From Planctomycetota bacterium (GTDB taxonomy: Bacteria; Planctomycetota; MHYJ01; JACPRB01): a stretch of 9,482 bases of DNA. The notes under the pieces were generated by a model, which worked only from the letters and a program-made list of their open reading frames with translations, ran no database searches and was not told the DNA's origin. The translations under genes and the position numbers were made by a program. The stretch is taken from contig JAHFOZ010000100.1 in NCBI GenBank assembly GCA_023261405.1, positions 1-9,482 of the forward strand, given 5' to 3'. Shown one piece after another: positions 1 through 6,472 of the stretch; the first letter of the stretch is position 1; each line of letters starts with the position of its first letter.

Positions 1-165
1 GCTGACCGCCGCGGTCAGCTTGCCCTCGTTGGGGTCCCTGGACTTCATGCCGATGCCGAGGATCAGGTAGGCCAGGAGGAGCGCCCCGGACACCGCCAAG
101 GCGAGCTTCTCGCCGTGCCTCCCGAGAAACGCTCCCAGCGCGCCGGGCTTCTTCTCATCGGCCAT
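1..165 (-). CDS. N-terminus of a single-pass membrane protein, last visible gene of the pilus operon (partial)
   Basis: Only the first 55 residues are in the window; the reading frame is open to the window edge. The ATG at 165 is preceded by AGGAG six bases upstream, a good ribosome binding site that fixes the start. The visible protein has a short charged head (MADEKKPG, then GRHGEK), one hydrophobic segment at about residues 21–40 rich in Leu, Ala and Gly, and then a charged stretch starting KSRDPNEGK. This suggests a cytoplasmic N-terminus with the bulk of the protein outside the inner membrane. It follows the PilO/Amuc_1100-like gene after a 54-base gap on the same strand, so it is probably co-transcribed and may be a further envelope component of the pilus machinery. 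I do not recognise the family, and the function is inferred from context only. Confidence 0.75.
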   Translation of the reverse strand, partial: MADEKKPGALGAFLGRHGEKLALAVSGALLLAYLILGIGMKSRDPNEGKLTAAVS

Positions 166-219
166 AGGTCGCTCCTGTCTCTTGTTCCATGAAAATCATG
201 CGCGCCACGTGCCGGGGGC

Positions 220-1275
220 CTACTTGAACGACTTCACCTTGGTCGTGTCGAAATCGATGATCTGGCAGACCACCGAGAGCACCACGTCCCTGGGCTTGAG
301 GTCCTTCCGGGCGGCGTCTTCCTTGTCCTTCTTTTCCTTCGCCTGTCCCTGGGTGTAGGTGATCTCCGCCATGGGCAGGTTCTGCTCACGGATGGTGACG
401 TGGGAGCCCACCACGTTCACGAGCAGCCGCTCGGTGGCGCCCTGTTCGGACCCGGGGTTCAGGATCTCGGTCAGGACCTTGGGCACCTCGCTGTAGGGCA
501 GTTCCAGGGTAAAGCCGAACGTCATCGTCCGACCCAGGCTGTTGGGGAGCTCAAACTCGCCGAACCCCCGGTTGCCGGACTCGGACGGCGTGGGCACCGC
601 GTAGTGCAAGGCCTTGCCCACGAGAGGGGGGTCCGCCGTCTGGAGCTTCTCGTGGAGGCGCCGGAAGAACCGGAAATCCTGGATCCGGGTGACCTTCGCG
701 CCGCCCGTGAGAACCACGTTGGCCACCCTCTGGCGGGCCCAGAACCGCTTCTGCAGCTCCTTGAGCGTCTTCTCCTCGTCCTCGCTGCCGGGCGTGCCGA
801 TCTTGTTCCAGTCGTCCACCGAGGGGCGGTCCCAGTTGAATCCGCCCTTGTTGGGCTTCTTGTCCTTCTCGTCGCCGCTCTCGTCGGGGACCCCGACCTC
901 CGTCTTCTTCTCGCCGGTCAGGGCCAGCTCCAGCTTCGCGATCTCGTCCGAGTACCGCACGGTGAACTCGCCCCGCGAGGGTTTATCGGCCATGCCGTCG
1001 AACCAGCGCTCGAGGCGCTTGTCGCTCGAGAGATAGTGGTCCGTGATCTTGCCGTAGGCCTCCACCACCTGGGTCCGGTAGTCGTTGTAGGCCTCGATGT
1101 CCTTGTCCCCCGGGACGGACTCGGTCTGCAGCTTGCCCACCAGGACGGTGTTCGACGCGCGCAGCTTCTTCTCGTCCCCGAACAGGTGGAAGACCTGCCA
1201 GAAGAAAATGGCCACGAGCGCCACGGCGGCCACGGCGATGCCCACCCAGAAAGGGTTCTGCTTCAGCTTCTTCAT
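220..1275 (-). CDS. PilO-like / Amuc_1100-family pilus-associated membrane protein
   Basis: This is a 351-residue protein. The ATG at 1275 has AGGAGGG just upstream and lies 11 bases past the preceding stop. An in-frame extension to 1437 would overlap the preceding gene and has no coding character, so I reject it. Residues 1–9 are basic, residues 10–32 form one transmembrane helix, and residues 33–90 look helical. A charged low-complexity insert (about 120–170, rich in Asp, Glu and Lys) leads to a mixed alpha/beta region (about 195–310). The C-terminus (about 330–346, pattern VVLSVVCQIIDFDTTK) resembles the closing strand of Akkermansia Amuc_1100 (QVFVQVSLNLVHFNQPK, from memory). Position after PilM/PilN and the membrane-anchor plus ferredoxin-like layout also fit PilO, which with PilN links PilM to the outer-membrane secretin. 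The assignment rests on architecture, gene order and remembered C-terminal similarity, not on an alignment. Confidence 0.72.
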   Translation of the reverse strand: MKKLKQNPFWVGIAVAAVALVAIFFWQVFHLFGDEKKLRASNTVLVGKLQTESVPGDKDIEAYNDYRTQVVEAYGKITDHYLSSDKRLERWFDGMADKPSRGEFTVRYSDEIAKLELALTGEKKTEVGVPDESGDEKDKKPNKGGFNWDRPSVDDWNKIGTPGSEDEEKTLKELQKRFWARQRVANVVLTGGAKVTRIQDFRFFRRLHEKLQTADPPLVGKALHYAVPTPSESGNRGFGEFELPNSLGRTMTFGFTLELPYSEVPKVLTEILNPGSEQGATERLLVNVVGSHVTIREQNLPMAEITYTQGQAKEKKDKEDAARKDLKPRDVVLSVVCQIIDFDTTKVKSFK

Positions 1276-1286
1276 CTCGATCCCTC

Positions 1287-1991
1287 CTACTTCTTCTCGC
1301 CTTTGGGGTCGGCCACAGCCACGGTCTTGCGCTGGTCGTCCCCCACGGGCACTTTCAGCGTCACGCGGAAGCGCTGATACTTCTTGTCCTCGGGACCGGG
1401 CTTCTCCGGCCCCGGGAAGCCCTTCGGCACCGGCCAATCGAGATCGCCCTCCGTGTTGTCGTGCTCCACGCTCCAGTACCCCTTGTCATCCGTGGCGTTC
1501 TCGAAGAGCTGCCAGTGCTTGTTCTTGATCGCGCAGCCCTTGGGCGCCCCGACGACCGGGCTCTTCGACCCGATGTTGTAATTGAGCAGCGTCCGCACGA
1601 TGAAGTTCTGGCCGTCCCCGACGTTTTCGCGCTTGGCGATCACCACCTCGAGCACCGCCTGGACCCACTTGGCGGACCACAGCGTCTTCCCCGCGCCCTC
1701 CTTGGGCGGGGCCGGGGGGGCGGGGACCGGGGCCACCCCCGGAGCGGGAGCCGGAAGGGGCGGCGGGGCGACCTTCCGCTCGATCTCCTCGAACTTCCAA
1801 TCCACGACCCAGAGCTTCAATTTCGGGTCGAACTCGAAGTTGCCGTTGTCCGGGATGTTCGGATTGATCTCGTCCATGATCTTCAAGACGAGGTCGCGCT
1901 CGGACGAGACGGCCACCAGCGGCTCCAGCTGCTGGCGCACGTCGTCCACTTTCTTGGCGCCTTCAAAGCCATCCTGCTGGCCCTTGGCCAC
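1287..1991 (-). CDS. Displaced C-terminal (periplasmic) part of the PilM–PilN fusion, out of frame with pilM
   Basis: This open frame ends with TAG at 1287 and can be read back to about 2005; an in-frame TGA lies at 2013–2015. A GTG at 1991 would give a 234-residue protein, but no clear ribosome binding site supports it. Its first residues (AKGQQDGFEGAKKVDDVR…) continue the membrane-proximal helix that pilM starts just before its frame is lost, so this is most simply the second half of one gene. The product has a helical start, a domain with KLKLWVVDWKFEEIE, a Pro/Ala-rich linker (about residues 76–97), and a final domain rich in beta strands ending RFRVTLKVPVGDD. By position it corresponds to the periplasmic part of PilN. 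The final domain is unfamiliar. As a stand-alone protein it would lack an export signal, which favours the frameshift explanation. Confidence 0.72.
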   Translation of the reverse strand: MAKGQQDGFEGAKKVDDVRQQLEPLVAVSSERDLVLKIMDEINPNIPDNGNFEFDPKLKLWVVDWKFEEIERKVAPPPLPAPAPGVAPVPAPPAPPKEGAGKTLWSAKWVQAVLEVVIAKRENVGDGQNFIVRTLLNYNIGSKSPVVGAPKGCAIKNKHWQLFENATDDKGYWSVEHDNTEGDLDWPVPKGFPGPEKPGPEDKKYQRFRVTLKVPVGDDQRKTVAVADPKGEKK

Positions 1992-3199
1992 TTTCTGCGC
2001 CGCGACCCCCGATCACTCAGCTTCTTGAGTTCCGTCACCTCTTCCGACTGCTTCCACCACATGGCGCCGACCAGAAAGTAGAGCGCCGCGACGGCCGCGA
2101 CGATCCAGGGCTGCTTCTTCTTCAGCTCCTTCCTCTGCCGGAAGATCGGCGGGAGGAGGTTCACCCGGTTTACCGTGGGCATCACCGCCTGGAGCGCCAG
2201 GCCGAGCGCCGTCCCGATGGTCCCCAGGCTCTCGTTCAGCTCCCCCTGGTCCACCCCCCCGCCCACCCCGATCGTGTTGAGCTTCTGAATGCGCGCGGCG
2301 TTGAGCTGGAGGGACTGGGAGACGAATTTCTGGAAGTTCAGCGTCCGGGTGGAGTTGCCCAGCAGCAGGATCTTCTCGAACTTCGAGATCTTCGAGATCG
2401 ACTTGTAGTAGCCCATGGAGCGGTTGACCTCGTTCACGAGCTCCCGCAGCACGGGCTGGATGGCGTTGAAGATCTTCTGGGCCTGCTGGGACTGTCCCGC
2501 CTTGAGCTTGAGCTTCTCCGCCTCGTCGAACGGGATGTTGAACGCCTTCTGCAGCTCCTTGGTGATGTTGTTCCCGGTGACGGGCAGGTTGCGCACCCAG
2601 AACTTGTTCCCGTCCAGGACGATGAGGTCCGTGTTGTCCCCGCCCATGTCCAGCGCCACGCAGGCCCCGGTGATCTCCTGGTCCTTCAGCAGGAAGTTGA
2701 AGAGCGCCACGGGGGCGAACTGCACCGCCTCGATGTTGAACCCGATCTCGTCGATGTTGGCCAGGAACTGGTCCACGATGTCGCGCTTGATGGCGAAGAG
2801 GATGATCTCCTTCTCCTCGCCCGGCTGGTAGGCGCGCTCCACGTACTGGTAGTCCCAGTAGACCTCCTCCAGCGGGAAGGGGATCTGGTTCTTCGCCTCG
2901 AAGGGGACGATCTCCGGGATCTTCGCGTCGTCCACCGGCGGGAGCTTGATCAGCCGGTTGAAGGTGGAGTGGCTGGGGAGCGAGAAGACCACCGGGTCGC
3001 TCCCGATCTTGCACCCCTCCTTGACGTCCCGCAGCGTGCCCCTGATCTGCGCGTCCAGGTCGATCGGCTCTCCCGTGGCGGTGCCTTCATACGCATGCAC
3101 GGAAACGTGCGTGAGCTGGGGGGCCGCGGCGACCCCCTCGAGCTTGACGACCTTGACCGAGAATTTGCTGACGTCGATGCCCCAAACGCCTTTTCCCAT
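1883..3199 (-). CDS. pilM: Type IV pilus assembly protein PilM fused to a PilN-like N-terminus; frame lost near residue 398
   Basis: PilM is an actin-like cytoplasmic ATP-binding protein that binds the N-terminal tail of PilN and couples pilus motors to the PilN/PilO platform. The ATG at 3199 with GAAAGG seven bases upstream is preferred to a TTG at 3214. Actin-like signatures are visible: GIDVSKFSVKVVKL (7–20), LDMGGDNTDLIVL (183–195) and ILLLGNSTRT (277–286). The typical PilM segment PFEAKNQIPFPLEEV lies at 99–113. The actin fold ends near residue 340. It is followed by VNRVNLLP (343–350), the conserved start of PilN that PilM normally binds, and a transmembrane helix (about 364–381), so this is a natural PilM–PilN fusion. 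After residue 398 the frame reads through 41 unrelated Arg/Ser/Trp-rich residues to a stop at 1883. The true C-terminus continues in the −1 frame (1287–2005); adding one G to the run at 2006–2010 would give a 637-residue protein. Confidence 0.9.
   Translation of the reverse strand: MGKGVWGIDVSKFSVKVVKLEGVAAAPQLTHVSVHAYEGTATGEPIDLDAQIRGTLRDVKEGCKIGSDPVVFSLPSHSTFNRLIKLPPVDDAKIPEIVPFEAKNQIPFPLEEVYWDYQYVERAYQPGEEKEIILFAIKRDIVDQFLANIDEIGFNIEAVQFAPVALFNFLLKDQEITGACVALDMGGDNTDLIVLDGNKFWVRNLPVTGNNITKELQKAFNIPFDEAEKLKLKAGQSQQAQKIFNAIQPVLRELVNEVNRSMGYYKSISKISKFEKILLLGNSTRTLNFQKFVSQSLQLNAARIQKLNTIGVGGGVDQGELNESLGTIGTALGLALQAVMPTVNRVNLLPPIFRQRKELKKKQPWIVAAVAALYFLVGAMWWKQSEEVTELKKLSDRGSRRRKWPRASRMALKAPRKWTTCASSWSRWWPSRPSATSS
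2006..2010 (-). other. Frameshift site in a five-base G run within pilM–pilN
   Basis: On the coding strand the sequence is GATCGGGGGTCGCGG. As written it reads Asp-Arg-Gly-Ser-Arg and leaves the PilN-like frame. With a sixth G it would read Asp-Arg-Gly-Val-Ala-Ala-Gln-Lys-Val and join the downstream frame without a stop. A run of identical bases is a typical place for sequencing or assembly indels and for replication slippage. Programmed −1 slippage is conceivable, but the site (T CGG GGG) is not a classical slippery heptamer, because only the GGG codon re-pairs perfectly. Confidence 0.8.
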
Positions 3200-3432
3200 G
3201 GGACGGCCTTTCAAAAGAGACAGAACCAGAGCGGCTCGCCCGGGACGGGAAAAGAGGGGCTGTCGGAGGCTCGATCGCGATCGGCGCGGGGTCCGCGGAG
3301 GAGAGGGCGTTCAACAGAAAAACAATTTTACAGGGATCGGGGGAGTAAACTCCCCACTCGGGCTCCTCTTCGCGAACGCATCCGGCGCACGGGACCTCGA
3401 TCCTGCCCGGCACCTCGTTCCGTCTACCGGCT
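3200..3432 (-). other. Long untranslated leader of the pilus operon
   Basis: No convincing gene lies between the promoter-like dyad at 3433–3450 and the pilM start. The leader, about 230 nt on the minus strand, contains a perfect GGGGAG/CTCCCC hairpin (3340–3355), an AT-rich patch unusual for this window (about 3311–3333, with TAAAAT at 3325–3330 on the minus strand that could be a second −10 element), a perfect 12-base palindrome CGATCGCGATCG (3272–3283), and a pyrimidine-rich stretch before pilM. An open frame starting with GTG at 3413 (108 codons, overlapping pilM out of frame) has no family resemblance and is not called. No known riboswitch consensus was recognised. Confidence 0.45.
3340..3355 (-). 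repeat. Perfect hairpin GGGGAG–TTTA–CTCCCC in the pilus leader
   Basis: On the minus strand a 6-bp GC-rich stem closes a four-base TTTA loop. About 15 bases downstream the transcript turns AT-rich (TAAAATTGTTTTT). The gap between stem and U-rich tract is too long for a standard intrinsic terminator, but the structure could act in attenuation, mRNA stability or protein binding ahead of the pilus operon. Confidence 0.5.
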
Positions 3433-3450
3433 CATTATACTCCTATAATG
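3433..3450 (-). promoter_or_regulatory. Probable pilus-operon promoter −10 within a TATAAT dyad
   Basis: The 18-base sequence CATTATACTCCTATAATG is a perfect 7-bp inverted repeat with a four-base centre. The minus strand reads a consensus TATAAT at 3434–3439. Upstream −35-like sequences are only moderate: TTTACG at a 15-base spacing or CTTTAC at 16. The plus strand also has TATAAT (3444–3449), but it lacks a −35 and any gene directly downstream. The element sits 234 bases before pilM, in an AT-rich island of otherwise GC-rich DNA. The symmetry could also make it an operator. Confidence 0.5.
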
Positions 3451-3478
3451 GAGACGTAAAGGGTTTTCGGATCATTCT

Positions 3479-3511
3479 CCGACCACAAAGAAAGTCCCCC
3501 TCCGGGGTCGG
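3479..3511 (-). terminator. Weak terminator candidate downstream of the uracil-DNA glycosylase gene
   Basis: Seven bases after the glycosylase stop the minus strand can form CCGACC/GGTCGG (6 bp, arms 3506–3511 and 3479–3484). Alternatively it can form a compact CCCC-GGA-GGGG stem followed by ACTTTCTTT. The two are mutually exclusive. The second resembles a short intrinsic terminator but has only four base pairs, so confidence is low. Its location, between the housekeeping operon and the pilus promoter, is where a terminator would be expected. Confidence 0.35.
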
Positions 3512-3517
3512 GCATGC

Positions 3518-4237
3518 TCAAATCAGCCCCGCATCCCGGCAGGCCGTCCCCAGGTCCGCCTCGAAGAGCGGCAGTTCCCCCATGTTGCGCAGGATGTAGG
3601 CCGGGTGGAAGGTCGGAAGGAAGCGGACCCCGTGCGCCTCGGCGTACTTCCCCCGAAGCTTCGTGATCCCCGTCTTGCTGCTGAGCAGCGTCTGCACCGC
3701 GATGTTCCCCAGCCCGCAGAGGATCTTCGGCTTCACGAACTGGATCTGCTTCAGGAGCCAGGGCATGCAGGCGGCCATCTCGTCGGGCTGCGGGGTCCGG
3801 TTGCCGGGCGGGCGGCACTTGAGGATGTTGGCGATGTAGACCCGCCCGCGCTCGACCCCGATCTTCTTCAGCGTCTTCGTCAGGAGCTGTCCCGCGCGGC
3901 CCACGAAAGGCTCTCCCAGCAGGTCCTCGTCCCCCCCCGGCGCCTCGCCCACGAACATCAGCGGCGCCCCCAGCGGCCCCACGCCGAACACCACCTGCGT
4001 CCGCGTGGACGAAAGCCCGCAGCGCGTGCATTCCAGCACGGGCTTCCGGAACTCCAGGAACTCGGGGGGATATCCCGCGAAGCACGGGTCGACCGGCGCG
4101 ACGGGCCCGGTCCGGATCGCCGGTGCCGCGGGTGGCCGGGGGGCCGGCGCCTTCCGCAGGGCCGCCTTGGACAGCGGGAGGAAGTCGACCCCCGAGAGAC
4201 GCTCCAACTCCAGGTGGCGGCGGAGGTGCCGGCTCAT
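3518..4237 (-). CDS. udg: Family 4 (type 4) uracil-DNA glycosylase with 4Fe-4S cluster
   Basis: This 239-residue enzyme removes uracil from DNA to start base excision repair after cytosine deamination or dUTP misincorporation. Family 4 hallmarks are present: the water-activating motif GEAPGGDED (97–105), NILKCRPPGNR (137–147), and the DNA-intercalating motif HPAYILRN (211–218). Four cysteines fit the iron–sulfur cluster: Cys70 and Cys73 (CTRC), Cys141 and Cys157. The N-terminus carries about 60 residues before the usual core, including an Ala/Pro-rich linker (30–50), so the protein is somewhat longer than typical minimal members. Start and stop of adjacent genes overlap as ATGA (4234–4237), which fixes the start and implies translational coupling to the upstream DHH gene. 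It is the last gene of the mtaB–nrnA–udg operon. Confidence 0.93.
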   Translation of the reverse strand: MSRHLRRHLELERLSGVDFLPLSKAALRKAPAPRPPAAPAIRTGPVAPVDPCFAGYPPEFLEFRKPVLECTRCGLSSTRTQVVFGVGPLGAPLMFVGEAPGGDEDLLGEPFVGRAGQLLTKTLKKIGVERGRVYIANILKCRPPGNRTPQPDEMAACMPWLLKQIQFVKPKILCGLGNIAVQTLLSSKTGITKLRGKYAEAHGVRFLPTFHPAYILRNMGELPLFEADLGTACRDAGLI

Positions 4238-5262
4238 CGGGAGTCCTGGTCGATGAAGGTCCCGGTCCTCTCCAGGACCTCGCGCTGGGCGTCCGCGAGC
4301 GTCCCCCGGAAGGTCGCGCCCGATGCGCGCGGATGCCCCCCCCCGCCCCACGCGGAGGCGATGGCGATGCCGTCGATGCCCGGGTCGGTGCGCCACGAGA
4401 CTTTGATCTTCCCCGGCTCGTCCGTCTCGCGGAAGAGCACGGCGACCCGCACCCCCTTGATCGATTTCACCTGGTCGATGTACTCCTGCGTGTCGCCGGG
4501 AGGGAAGCCCGTCTTCTCCACGAGATCCTTCGAGATCGCGATCCAGCCCAGGCGGCCCTCCTTCTCCAGGCGGATGCGCCCCAGCACCTCGGCCAGGAAG
4601 CGGAGCTGCCCCGGCGTCTTCTGCCGGTAGAGCGCCTCGTGGATCTCCCCGGGCTTCACGCCGCAGGCCAGGAGCTCGGCCGCGTTCAGGTGCGTCTCGG
4701 TCGTCGTGTTCGAGAAGGAGAAGCGCCCCGTGTCCGTGACGATCGTGGTGTACACGCAGGTGGCGATCGCGCGGTCGGGCTTGACGCCGGAGGCCTTCAC
4801 GAGCTCCCACACCATCTCGCCGCAGGCGGAGAAGGCCGGGTCCACCCAGTTGAGATCGCCGAAGCGCTCGTTCGAGGCGTGGTGGTCGATGTTCACCACC
4901 GTGAGATCCTTCCGCGGGAGCGCGGCGGAGATGCGCTCGAGGCGCTCCCACGAGCCCGAGTCGAAGGTGAACACCGCGCTGTATCCCTTCTTGAGGTGTC
5001 CGGGCTCCGAGCCGACCCGGTCGCTGCCGGGCAGGAACCGGTAGTCGGGCAGCGCGCCGTGGTCGCAGACGACGTGCGATTTCTTGCCGAGTTTCCGGAG
5101 CAGGTGGTGGAAGGCAAGCTGCGAGCCCAGCGCGTCGCCGTCGCTCCGGACGTGCCCCGAGACGAGGAAGTGGTCGTGCTTCCGCACGAAGGCGAGGACC
5201 TTCCGGACCATCGCCCGGGAGGCGGCGCTCAGCCTATGCGGGGGTACCGTGGATCTCGCCAT
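4234..5262 (-). CDS. nrnA: DHH/DHHA1 phosphoesterase, NrnA-type oligoribonuclease / pAp phosphatase
   Basis: This 342-residue cytoplasmic protein matches the DHH–DHHA1 family, whose NrnA members degrade very short RNA oligonucleotides and dephosphorylate 3'-phosphoadenosine 5'-phosphate using Mn2+. Motif I is SGHVRSDGDALGS (35–47, metal ligands His37, Asp41, Asp43). Motif II contains Asp101 (TFDSG), the DHH motif is NIDHHASN (124–131), and motif IV is TDTGRFSFSNT (176–186). The DHHA1 substrate-binding glycine-rich motif GGGGHPRASGA lies at 306–316. All key residues are intact and the length is normal. The ATG at 5262 (AGAGGGTGGAG upstream) lies inside the end of mtaB with a 29-base overlap, and its stop overlaps the udg start. 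Family membership is certain; exact substrate preference (NrnA or a cyclic-dinucleotide-linked relative) is inferred. Confidence 0.92.
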   Translation of the reverse strand: MARSTVPPHRLSAASRAMVRKVLAFVRKHDHFLVSGHVRSDGDALGSQLAFHHLLRKLGKKSHVVCDHGALPDYRFLPGSDRVGSEPGHLKKGYSAVFTFDSGSWERLERISAALPRKDLTVVNIDHHASNERFGDLNWVDPAFSACGEMVWELVKASGVKPDRAIATCVYTTIVTDTGRFSFSNTTTETHLNAAELLACGVKPGEIHEALYRQKTPGQLRFLAEVLGRIRLEKEGRLGWIAISKDLVEKTGFPPGDTQEYIDQVKSIKGVRVAVLFRETDEPGKIKVSWRTDPGIDGIAIASAWGGGGHPRASGATFRGTLADAQREVLERTGTFIDQDSR

Positions 5263-6472
5263 GCTCCACCCTCTCGACGCGCAGCCGGACGATCGTGTTC
5301 GGCGCGGCGGACGTCCGCGCCTTGAGGTAGCGTTCCGTGTAGCCCGTCCCCCCGCTCTCCGCCAGCACCTCCACCCCTCGGCCCAGGAACCTCCGCGCGT
5401 ACGCCTCGGTGAGCTCCCCGGCCAGGCGCTCGAGCCTGTGGAGCCGCTCCTTCTTCACGCGGTGGGGGAGGTCGGGGAGGAGTGCGGCGTCGGTCCCGCG
5501 GCGGCGAGAATAGGGGAAGGCGTGGATCCGCGAGAAGCCGATCCGCCGGCAGAACTCCAGGGTCTCCCCGAACTCCGCGTCCGTCTCACCGGGAAAGCCC
5601 ACGATGATGTCCGTGGTGAACGCGGGATCGGGGACCCTCGAGGCGACCCGCCCGCAGGCGGCCTCGAACTGCGCGGCGTTGTAGCGGCGCCGCATCCGGC
5701 GGAGCACCGCGTCGCTCCCTGACTGGAGGGGAAGATGGAGGTGCGGGCAGAAACGCGGCTCGGACGCCATGAGGTCGATCAGCGGATCGCTGATCTCATT
5801 GGCTTCCAGGGAGGAGAGCCGGATCCGGTCGAGCCCGCGGATCTGGAGCAGCCGCTCGACGAGGTCCGGGAGCAGGGATCGGCCGGCGAGGTCCTTGCCG
5901 AAGGAGCCCAGATGCACGCCCGTGAGGACGATCTCGCGGTGGCCGTTCCCCGCCAGGCGCTCCGCCTCGGCCCCGGCGCGCTCCAGCGGACGGCTCGTGG
6001 CGGTGCCGCGCACTTTGGGGATGATACAGAACGAGCAGTTCAGGTCGCAGCCGTCCTCCACCTTGAGGAAGGCCCGCGTGTGGCCGTCGAAGCGGGAGAT
6101 CGAGAGGTCGAAGATCGAGGGCTTCGTGTCCGCGGCCCCGAGTCGCGGATCGTCGCCGAGGGAGCCCTTCTCGTCGTGGCCCGCCACGCGGCGCACGCCG
6201 GGCAGCCCGAGGAACTCCGGGCGGTGGGAGTCGGCGGCGCAGCCCGTGACGGTGATCTCTGCGAACGGGAAGCGGCGCGCCAGCCGGCGCACGGTGCTCT
6301 GCGCCTCGGCAGTCGCCGTCTCCGTGACCGTGCAGGTGTTGATCACGAAAAGGTCGGCCCCCGTCGCGGCCGGGACCTCCGCCAGACCCTTCGAGGAGAA
6401 CCGCTCGCGGAGGGCCTGGGATTCGTACTGGTTGACCTTGCATCCGAAGGTGACGAACGCGAAGGTCTTCAC
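5234..6472 (-). CDS. mtaB: tRNA (N6-threonylcarbamoyladenosine37-C2)-methylthiotransferase MtaB
   Basis: MtaB is a radical-SAM enzyme that adds a methylthio group to t6A at position 37 of ANN-decoding tRNAs. The 412-residue product has the three-part layout of the family. The N-terminal methylthiotransferase domain starts FGCKVNQYES (9–18), a signature of the MtaB branch, with cluster cysteines Cys11, Cys47 and Cys78. The radical-SAM motif CDLNCSFC gives Cys142, Cys146 and Cys149. The core has LQSGSD (249–254) and DIIVGFPGETD (288–298), and a TRAM-like C-terminal region starts near 365. The start is a GTG at 6472, placed two residues before the conserved TFAFVTFGC strand. No Shine–Dalgarno sequence precedes it, but a TATACT does, so the mRNA may be leaderless. 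It is the first gene of the operon that continues into nrnA and udg. Confidence 0.93.
   Translation of the reverse strand: MKTFAFVTFGCKVNQYESQALRERFSSKGLAEVPAATGADLFVINTCTVTETATAEAQSTVRRLARRFPFAEITVTGCAADSHRPEFLGLPGVRRVAGHDEKGSLGDDPRLGAADTKPSIFDLSISRFDGHTRAFLKVEDGCDLNCSFCIIPKVRGTATSRPLERAGAEAERLAGNGHREIVLTGVHLGSFGKDLAGRSLLPDLVERLLQIRGLDRIRLSSLEANEISDPLIDLMASEPRFCPHLHLPLQSGSDAVLRRMRRRYNAAQFEAACGRVASRVPDPAFTTDIIVGFPGETDAEFGETLEFCRRIGFSRIHAFPYSRRRGTDAALLPDLPHRVKKERLHRLERLAGELTEAYARRFLGRGVEVLAESGGTGYTERYLKARTSAAPNTIVRLRVERVEHGEIHGTPA

Noticed and set aside
1276..1437. In-frame N-terminal extension of the Amuc_1100-like protein up to 1437
   Set aside because: It overlaps the preceding gene, lacks coding character (Arg/Gly/Pro-rich shadow), and the ATG at 1275 has a strong ribosome binding site directly before a normal membrane anchor.
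2006..2015. Classical programmed −1 frameshift signal in pilM–pilN
   Set aside because: The site is not a good X XXY YYZ heptamer and no strong downstream pseudoknot was evident. An indel in the G run is simpler, so programmed slippage is only mentioned as an alternative.
2366..2402. Tandem CTTCGAGATC repeats inside pilM
   Set aside because: They follow from the repeated Lys-Ile-Ser-Lys codons in the protein and show no sign of a functional DNA repeat.
3272..3283. CGATCGCGATCG palindrome as a repeated highly iterated element
   Set aside because: Only one copy was seen, and it does not contain the GCGATCGC core of HIP1. It is kept only as a note within the leader.
3087..3413. A 108-codon minus-strand frame in the pilM leader
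   Set aside because: It overlaps pilM out of frame, starts with GTG without a ribosome binding site, and shows no recognisable motifs.
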